Source of the DNA: Trueperaceae bacterium
GTDB lineage: Bacteria > Deinococcota > Deinococci > Deinococcales > Trueperaceae
Length of the DNA stretch: 16,831 bases
Reading direction: 5' to 3'
Assembly: GCA_011390455.1 (NCBI GenBank)
Contig: JAABSI010000065.1
Coordinates: 1 to 16,831 of the forward strand
This document shows, piece after piece, positions 12,499 through 16,831 of this stretch. The first letter of the stretch is position 1. Each line of letters begins with the position of its first letter. The translations under genes and the position numbers were made by a program. The notes below the pieces were generated by a model. The model was not told the origin of the DNA, searched no databases, and saw only the letters and a program-made list of their open reading frames with translations.

Positions 12499-13238
12499 TC
12501 AACCAGAAGGGTGGGGTCGGCAAGACGACCACCGCCGTCAACCTCGCGGCCGCGCTCGCCGAGCGGCGGCGCGTCCTGCTCGTCGACCTCGATCCCCAGG
12601 CCAACGCGACGAGCGGTCTGGGCGTCGAGGACGTCGAGGTCAGCGTGTACGACGTGTTGGTCGGGCGATCGTCCGCTCGTGGTGCGGTGCGGCGGACGCG
12701 GCACGGCGATCTGCACGTCCTCCCGGCGACGGCGGAGCTGGCGGGCGCTGCGCTGGAGTTGGACGCCTCGACCGACGATCTGCAGCTGCTCGCCAAGGCC
12801 CTGATCGGGGTGCGCCCGAACTACGACTTCGTGATCCTGGACGCGCCCCCGTCCTTCGGCGCCCTGACGCTCAACGTCTTGGCCGCCTCGGATCAGCTGA
12901 TCGTGCCCGTCCAGTGCGAGTACTACGCGCTGGAGGGCATCGCGGGGATGATGGACACGATCGAGCGGGTGCGGGGATCGCTGAACCGCGACGTGAGCGT
13001 CTTGGGGTTGTTGCTGACGATGGCGGACCAGCGGACGAACCTGTCGCAACAGGTGGAGGCGAACGTGCGCGCGCACTTCGGCGAATTGGTGTTCCGAGCG
13101 GTCATCCCCCGCACCGTGCGGCTGGCCGAAGCGCCGTCCCACGGCTTGCCGATCTTTGCGTACGCGCCCGCATCGAGCGGGGCGGCGGCGTACACCGCGC
13201 TGGCGGAGGAGGTGATCGAACGTGTCAGCCAAGGCTAG
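12480..13238 (+). CDS. parA: Chromosome partitioning ATPase ParA (Soj)
   Basis: ParA binds ATP and non-specific DNA as a dimer and works with ParB-parS to separate new origins. The 252-residue product is of the short chromosomal Soj type without an N-terminal DNA-binding domain. The deviant Walker [12 protein letters not shown] is at about 8-18, with the signature lysine before the loop. The switch region follows in [17 protein letters not shown], and Walker B is [27 protein letters not shown] and ERVRGSLN are typical Soj blocks. GTG 12480 has GGGGAGG (12467-12473) about six bases upstream, inside the 3' end of rsmG. It overlaps parB by 17 bases, so the two are made together. Confidence 0.97.
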   Translation: MPTVGVINQKGGVGKTTTAVNLAAALAERRRVLLVDLDPQANATSGLGVEDVEVSVYDVLVGRSSARGAVRRTRHGDLHVLPATAELAGAALELDASTDDLQLLAKALIGVRPNYDFVILDAPPSFGALTLNVLAASDQLIVPVQCEYYALEGIAGMMDTIERVRGSLNRDVSVLGLLLTMADQRTNLSQQVEANVRAHFGELVFRAVIPRTVRLAEAPSHGLPIFAYAPASSGAAAYTALAEEVIERVSQG

Positions 13239-14046
13239 AGGTCTGGGGCGCGGTCTCGATGCGCTGTTGCCGCGCCCCGAGAGCGGCGGCGTCCGGCAGT
13301 TGGCGCTCTCGGAGCTGCGGGTGTCGGCGTTGCAGCCGCGCAAGCGGTTCGACGAGGAGGCGATCGCCGACCTGTCGGCCTCGATCGCCGAGAAGGGCGT
13401 GCTGCAACCGCTGCTCGTCCGGAAGGTCGACGATGGGTACGAGATCGTCGCCGGCGAGCGCCGCTTCCGGGCGGCGGAGCGCGCCGGGTTGTCGTCGGTG
13501 CCGGTGTTGGTCCGGGAACTGACCGACCGGCAGACGCTCGAGATCGCCATCATCGAGAACCTGCAACGCGAAGACCTGGACGACCTCGAGGAGGCGGATG
13601 CGTTCCGGCAGTTGCTCGGGTTCGGGCTGACGCAGGAGGAGGTCGCCAAGGCGGTCGGGAAGAGCCGGTCCGCGGTCGCGAACACGCTGAGGTTGTTGAC
13701 GCTGCCGGTCGGCGCCCGCGACGCCCTCGCCGAGCGCGCCATCACGGCGGGCCACGCACGGGCGATCTTGGCGCAGCCGGCGGAGGACCGCGATTGGGCG
13801 CTGCAGCAGATCGTCGCGAAGGGACTGTCGGTTCGGGAGGCGGAGGGCCTGAAGCGCCCGAGCGGCAGATCCGGGCGCCGGAGCGCCGATCGGGATCATC
13901 GGTACGCCGATCTCGCCGCGGACCTGACGCGCTTCGCCGGCACCCGCGTGAAGGTGCTCGGCGGCACGCGCGGCCGGATCGAGCTGCACTTCCACGACGA
14001 GGACGAGCTCCACCGACTGCTCGAGCTGCTCGGGTACGAGGGCTGA
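13222..14046 (+). CDS. parB: Chromosome partitioning protein ParB (Spo0J)
   Basis: ParB binds parS, spreads on flanking DNA as a CTP-dependent clamp and loads SMC. The 274-residue product has the N-terminal [10 protein letters not shown] (7-16), the short basic segment that stimulates ParA. The CTP-binding motifs follow: [10 protein letters not shown] (78-87) and ENLQREDL (112-119). The helix-turn-helix is about 136-157 ([24 protein letters not shown]). After a basic linker comes the C-terminal dimer domain (about 225-274). GTG 13222 has GGAGGAGG (13204-13211) 10 bases upstream within parA. Two parS-like sites lie within 2.4 kb, one of them 24 bases after its stop. This is a chromosomal rather than plasmid-type par pair, judging by the linked mnmG, rsmG and oriC. 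Confidence 0.97.
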   Translation: MSAKARGLGRGLDALLPRPESGGVRQLALSELRVSALQPRKRFDEEAIADLSASIAEKGVLQPLLVRKVDDGYEIVAGERRFRAAERAGLSSVPVLVRELTDRQTLEIAIIENLQREDLDDLEEADAFRQLLGFGLTQEEVAKAVGKSRSAVANTLRLLTLPVGARDALAERAITAGHARAILAQPAEDRDWALQQIVAKGLSVREAEGLKRPSGRSGRRSADRDHRYADLAADLTRFAGTRVKVLGGTRGRIELHFHDEDELHRLLELLGYEG

Positions 14047-14055
14047 ACGTTCAGG

Positions 14056-14075
14056 AGGCGCGAAGGCGCCTGTTT
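14056..14075 (+). terminator. Short hairpin after parB
   Basis: AGGCGC (14056-14061) and GCGCCT (14066-14071) pair around a GAAG loop, followed by G and TTT. It is 9 bases after the parB stop. The stem is short, and its 3' end runs into parS site 2, so the TTT is part of that site. Confidence 0.5.
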
Positions 14076-14086
14076 CACGTGGAACA
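14071..14086. other. parS: parS-like site 2
   Basis: TGTTTCACGTGGAACA matches the consensus parS 16-mer at 15 of 16 positions (A to G at position 12). It lies 24 bases after parB, abutting its hairpin. It is a stronger match than site 1, and the pair flank rsmG-parA-parB. Confidence 0.9.
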
Positions 14087-14138
14087 CCGGTGTTCGAGGA
14101 GCGGCATCCCCGCTTCCAGCGGACGCGCACCGCTCTGG

Positions 14139-14144
14139 TAGCAT
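14139..14144 (+). promoter_or_regulatory. Possible mdh -10 element
   Basis: TAGCAT in CTCTGGTAGCATGCG fits the TAnnnT pattern, 84 bases before the mdh ATG. TTCCAG at 14114-14119 is a poor -35 with a 19-base spacer. It is the least GC-rich part of the parB-mdh gap. Confidence 0.4.
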
Positions 14145-14227
14145 GCGCCGTTCCGGCCGTGGTGGCACGCTCTGGCCCTGCATCCGCACGCGCCACGCTT
14201 CGCCCCGGGCCCCCGATGGAGGATCAG

Positions 14228-15208
14228 ATGAAGGCACCCATGCACGTCGCCGTCACCGGCGCGGCCGGTCAGATCGGCTACGCCCTGCTGTTTCGGATCG
14301 CGGCCGGCGACCTTCTCGGCAAGGACCAACCGGTCGTGTTGCATCTCCTCGAGGTGACCCCGGCGCTCAAGGCGCTCAAGGGCGTCGAGATGGAGCTTCT
14401 CGACGGTGCCTTCCCGCTCCTGCGCGGGATCGTCACGACCGACGACGCCCGCGTCGCGTTCGACGGGGTGGACGTCGCGATGCTGGTCGGTGCGCGGCCC
14501 CGTGGACCGGGCATGGAGCGCAAGGATCTGCTCGAAGCGAACGCCGCGATCTTCTCGGCGCAAGGTCGCGCGCTCAACGACCACGCCAAGCGCACCGTCA
14601 AGGTCCTGGTCGTCGGCAACCCGGCGAACACCAACGCCTTGATCGCCATGCGCAACGCCCCCGACCTCGGCCCCGCGAACTTCTCGGCGATGACGCGCCT
14701 CGACCACAACCGGGCGATCAGCCAGCTCGCGGTCAAGACGGGTGCCGACAACGTCGACGTCAAGCGCGTGATCATCTGGGGAAACCACTCGAACACGCAG
14801 GTGCCCGACGTGGCGCACGCGACCGTCGACGGCCGACCCGCGCTCGATCTCGTCGAGCACGAGTGGGTCGAGAGCACCTTCGTCCCGACCGTGCAGAAGC
14901 GCGGCGCTGAGGTCATCGAAGCGCGCGGGGCCTCGAGCGCGGCGTCCGCCGCCGCGGCGGCCATCGATCACGTGCGCGATTGGGTGCTCGGCACGCCCGA
15001 GGGCGATTGGGTGAGCATGGCGATCCCCAGCGAAGGCTGGTACGACGTCGAGCCGGGCCTGATCTACTCGTTCCCCGTCACGGTGCACGAAGGCGTCGTT
15101 CGCGTCGTCGAGGGCCTCTCGATCGGCGAGAGCGTCCGGGTTCGCATGCAGGCGACGGAGAAGGAGTTGCGCGACGAGCGCGACGCGGTCGCCCACCTGT
15201 TGGGGTGA
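14228..15208 (+). CDS. mdh: Malate dehydrogenase
   Basis: Interconverts malate and oxaloacetate with NAD in the citric acid cycle. The 326-residue product belongs to the cytosolic-type MDH group represented by the Thermus enzyme, with near-identical blocks from memory ([59 protein letters not shown]). The NAD loop GAAGQIG is at 11-17, with Glu41 at the strand end that favours NAD over NADP. Substrate arginines are in [11 protein letters not shown]; the catalytic pair is Asp159 (RLDHNR) and His187 (WGNHS). ATG 14228 has GGAGG (14218-14222) five bases upstream; the next ATG at 14240 would be too far. The longer in-frame reading from 14090 overlaps promoter sequence and is not expected to be used. 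Confidence 0.97.
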   Translation: MKAPMHVAVTGAAGQIGYALLFRIAAGDLLGKDQPVVLHLLEVTPALKALKGVEMELLDGAFPLLRGIVTTDDARVAFDGVDVAMLVGARPRGPGMERKDLLEANAAIFSAQGRALNDHAKRTVKVLVVGNPANTNALIAMRNAPDLGPANFSAMTRLDHNRAISQLAVKTGADNVDVKRVIIWGNHSNTQVPDVAHATVDGRPALDLVEHEWVESTFVPTVQKRGAEVIEARGASSAASAAAAAIDHVRDWVLGTPEGDWVSMAIPSEGWYDVEPGLIYSFPVTVHEGVVRVVEGLSIGESVRVRMQATEKELRDERDAVAHLLG

Positions 15209-15260
15209 AGGGTCGGCTGACGCGGCCAACCGTCCGGATCGATCCGCACCCCGGACCCAT

Positions 15261-15290
15261 GACGCGCGCATCCACGAGGATGCGCGCGTC
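15261..15290 (+). terminator. Hairpin terminator after mdh, 13-bp stem
   Basis: Arms 15261-15273 and 15278-15290 are perfect reverse complements with loop ACGA, 52 bases after the mdh stop. No U-tract follows. The rest of 15209-15435 has no gene; its right end carries the regulator promoter. Confidence 0.65.
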
Positions 15291-15369
15291 GTCGTCCAGC
15301 GGGGCGCCGCGACGGGCTCCGGCCGAACCCGCGCGAGCGGTGCAGCCGGGCGCGCACCGGCAAGAAAAC

Positions 15370-15384
15370 TCGGAACGGTTCCGA
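15370..15384. promoter_or_regulatory. 15-base palindrome, candidate operator of the Fur-family gene
   Basis: TCGGAACGGTTCCGA is a perfect inverted repeat of 7+1+7. It ends seven bases before the proposed -10 (15392-15397), so a bound protein would cover the -35 to -10 space. Fur-family repressors often control their own gene through such repeats, but typical Fur and PerR boxes are AT-rich, so the match is by position only. I saw no second copy in the window. Confidence 0.55.
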
Positions 15385-15391
15385 CGGATGC

Positions 15392-15397
15392 TACCCT
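15392..15397 (+). promoter_or_regulatory. Possible -10 element of the Fur-family gene
   Basis: TACCCT in GATGCTACCCTTGG, 38 bases before the ATG at 15436, fits TAnnnT. The -35 position overlaps the palindrome at 15370-15384. Confidence 0.4.
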
Positions 15398-15435
15398 TGG
15401 GCTCGAAGGGGTCGCGAACGACCCGGAGGAGGACG

Positions 15436-15975
15436 ATGCACGACGAGCGAACCGAGGGTCCCACGGAAGCGCTGCCGGCGAACGAGTCGGCGGCCGCGGC
15501 TTCGATGGAGGCCGAGCGCGTGCGCGAGGTGTTGCGCGCGTGCGGTTTGCGGTACAGCCGGCCGCGCGAAGCGATCCTCGCCTACATGGGCGGCGGCGGC
15601 CGGCACGAGAGCGCCGAGTCCCTGTACCAAGCCCTGCGCGACCGGGGCGAGGACCTGAGCCTGTCGACGGTGTACCTCAACCTGGGGGTGCTCGTCGGCG
15701 CCGGGTTGCTGCGCGAGTTCGTCGGCGCACGCGGCGAGTCGCTCTACGACGGCAACGTCGAACCCCACTACCACCTGATCTGCGGCGATACCGGCGAGGT
15801 CGTCGACGTGCCGCCGCCGACGATCGAGGGGCGCTCGCTGGGTGCGTTCCTCAAGGCGTATGTCGAGCGGGTCACCGGATGGCAGGTCGAAGAAGCGCGG
15901 CTCAGTTTGCGCGGTCGTCCGCGCGGTCGTGGGGTGGCGGCGCGCGCCGACGGAACCGGCCGAACGACTGAATAG
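15436..15975 (+). CDS. Fur-family metal/peroxide-responsive regulator, PerR-like
   Basis: A DNA-binding repressor of the Fur superfamily, 179 residues against the usual 135-150. Residues 1-24 are a charged, Ala-rich extension; the winged helix follows (VREVLRACGLRYSRPREAILAY, then ESLYQALRDRG and LSLSTVYLNLGVL). The metal-sensing residues line up with PerR: His57 (GRHESAES), Asp105 (LYDGN), His111 and His113 (EPHYH), and Asp124 (EVVDV), where Fur proper has Glu at the last position. The structural zinc site is absent: after Cys116 the second Cys is Thr119, and the C-terminal CxxC pair is missing, replaced by an Arg/Gly-rich tail. GGAGGAGG at 15425-15432 supports ATG 15436; ATG at codon 24 (15505) would give a standard N-terminus. 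A palindrome overlaps the promoter. The family is certain; manganese/iron or peroxide sensing is inferred. Confidence 0.88.
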   Translation: MHDERTEGPTEALPANESAAAASMEAERVREVLRACGLRYSRPREAILAYMGGGGRHESAESLYQALRDRGEDLSLSTVYLNLGVLVGAGLLREFVGARGESLYDGNVEPHYHLICGDTGEVVDVPPPTIEGRSLGAFLKAYVERVTGWQVEEARLSLRGRPRGRGVAARADGTGRTTE

Positions 15976-15980
15976 CTGTC

Positions 15981-16002
15981 TCGATCCTCAACCGAGGATC
16001 GA
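15981..16002 (+). terminator. Hairpin after the Fur-family gene
   Basis: Arms 15981-15989 and 15994-16002 form a perfect 9-bp stem with loop AACC, five bases after the stop. No U-tract follows. A second, longer hairpin lies 66 bases further on. Confidence 0.6.
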
Positions 16003-16068
16003 CCGGCCACGCCGAGGCGGGTCCACGCCTTCGAATGCAGAAGCGTGCCGACGCAGCGGAACGCCAAA

Positions 16069-16100
16069 GAAGAGGGCCGCCCATCCGGGCGGCCCTCTTC
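16069..16100. terminator. Two-way hairpin between Fur-family gene and FAS1 gene
   Basis: Arms 16069-16082 and 16087-16100 form a perfect 14-bp stem with loop ATCC. On the minus strand it is followed by TTT after a stem end of CTCTTC, the best U-tract in the window, so it mainly suits the FAS1 transcript, whose stop is 28 bases away. It can also catch read-through from the regulator. Confidence 0.8.
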
Positions 16101-16127
16101 ACCTTGGAGGTAGCGTCGAACGTTCGA

Positions 16128-16646
16128 TCAGTTGGACGGGGGCAGGATGACCGCGTCGATCACGTGGACCACACCGTTGCCGGCTTCGAGGTCGACCGTC
16201 GTGACGGTGGCGGTGCCGTCGATCATGACCATGCCGTCGACGACCGTGACCGTGATCGAGGCGCCGTTGAGGGTCTCGACGACCGCGGTGCCGTTGCCGG
16301 CTTCGACGGCGGCGAGGACGTCGGCGGCCATGAGCTTGCCGGCGACCACGTGGTAGGTCAGGATCGAGCCGAGGTCGGGGCTCGCGAGGAGCTCTTCGGC
16401 GGTGATGCCGAGGGCTTCGAGGGCCGCGGCGAACGCGTCGTTCGTCGGCGCGAAGACGGTGAACGGGCCTTCGCCGCTCAGGGCGCCGGCCAGGTCGGCT
16501 TCGACGACGGCCGCGACGAGGGTCGAGAAGTCGTCGTTGCTGGTGGCGATGTCGACGACGGTGTCGGGCATGGCGTGGCCGTCGGCGTTGACGGTGCCGG
16601 CGACGAGGCCGAAGGCGAGGGCGAGCGAGATCAGGGTGCGCTTCAT
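16128..16646 (-). CDS. Secreted FAS1 (fasciclin) domain protein
   Basis: A small exported protein of 172 residues with one FAS1 domain, a fold linked to adhesion to surfaces, cells or matrix. The signal peptide is MKRTLISLALAFGLVAGTVNA with likely cleavage after Ala21. The domain spans about 27-170: TSNDDFSTLVAAVVEADL, the H1 motif TVFAPTNDAF (63-72), the central LTYHVVAGK (96-104) and the H2 motif VVHVIDAVILP (159-169). ATG 16646 has AAGGAGA about seven bases upstream; longer in-frame reading to 16745 lacks a signal sequence. It stands alone, convergent with the Fur-family gene. The single-domain MTB12/MPB70-like layout is common in bacteria; its ligand cannot be told from sequence. Confidence 0.93.
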   Translation of the reverse strand: MKRTLISLALAFGLVAGTVNADGHAMPDTVVDIATSNDDFSTLVAAVVEADLAGALSGEGPFTVFAPTNDAFAAALEALGITAEELLASPDLGSILTYHVVAGKLMAADVLAAVEAGNGTAVVETLNGASITVTVVDGMVMIDGTATVTTVDLEAGNGVVHVIDAVILPPSN

Positions 16647-16730
16647 GGTGGTTCTCCTTAAGGGGCTGCCTCCCCGCGGTGCCGGGAGGGGTCGAGGCGC
16701 GGCGTTGCGTGCCGTCGACCAACGAGGAAC

Positions 16731-16736
16731 AAGGTA
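16731..16736 (-). promoter_or_regulatory. Possible FAS1 gene -10 element
   Basis: The minus strand reads TACCTT, about 85 bases before the ATG; TTGGTC lies upstream but only 14 bases away, so the pair is poor. The surrounding 16730-16775 is clearly more AT-rich than the rest of the window, which supports a promoter region for this gene, for a divergent gene to the right, or for both. Confidence 0.3.
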
Positions 16737-16831
16737 CCCGTACAAGGTGTGACCAATGTTTGTCTAGGATACGTTTGCCGATGTCGCCCCCTTCATCGAG
16801 GCAGGACGTCCGTCGGGCACGTTTCCCGTGC

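Noticed and set aside
16150..16170. CACGTG at the FAS1 C-terminal coding region as a third parS
   Set aside because: Flanks (GATCACGTGGACC) do not match the parS arms.

Overview
This is a stretch of high-GC bacterial chromosome around a replication origin. Gene content, gene order and protein details point to the Deinococcota (Deinococcus-Thermus), possibly a Truepera-like lineage. The evidence is a tandem two-OB-fold SSB fused in one chain, the dnaA / dnaN / eno / pyk order known from Thermus and Deinococcus, a malate dehydrogenase very close in motifs and length (326 aa) to the Thermus enzyme, and -10 elements of the form TAnnnT. The lineage call is inference from remembered family features, not from a search.

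Layout. (1) 1-1393, plus strand: 3' part of ssb, then rpsR and rplI, overlapping by 1 to 4 bases, ending at a strong hairpin. (2) 1610-3835, plus: a secreted S8 subtilisin-like protease with a lipoprotein signal, ending in a hairpin shared with the convergent pyk. (3) 9645-3890, minus: dnaA, a 526-base gap holding a DnaA-box array (candidate oriC), then dnaN, eno and pyk; eno and pyk share a GTGA overlap. (4) 9918-14046, plus: mnmG, rsmG, parA and parB, all overlapping, read divergently from dnaA. One parS-like 16-mer sits at the mnmG/rsmG junction and another just after parB, so the sites bracket rsmG-parA-parB. (5) 14228-15208, plus: mdh. (6) 15436-15975, plus: a Fur-family regulator with PerR-type metal ligands but no structural cysteine pairs, with a perfect 15-base palindrome in its promoter. 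(7) 16646-16128, minus: a small secreted FAS1 (fasciclin) protein, convergent with the regulator and sharing a two-way hairpin terminator.

How it works together. DnaA would bind the box array to open the origin. DnaN is the sliding clamp and SSB coats the exposed strands. ParA and ParB acting on parS separate the new origins. MnmG and RsmG modify tRNA and 16S rRNA and travel with the par genes in many bacteria. Eno, pyk and mdh are central carbon genes that sit at the origin by conserved synteny.

I see no tRNA, rRNA, CRISPR array, insertion sequence or phage gene. Almost everything is core genome, and I found no convincing undescribed system. The points most worth a second look are the parS bracket, the origin architecture, the unusual Fur/PerR-like regulator with its palindrome, a divergent RsmG, and a set of perfect tetraloop hairpins that end transcription units with little or no U-tract.
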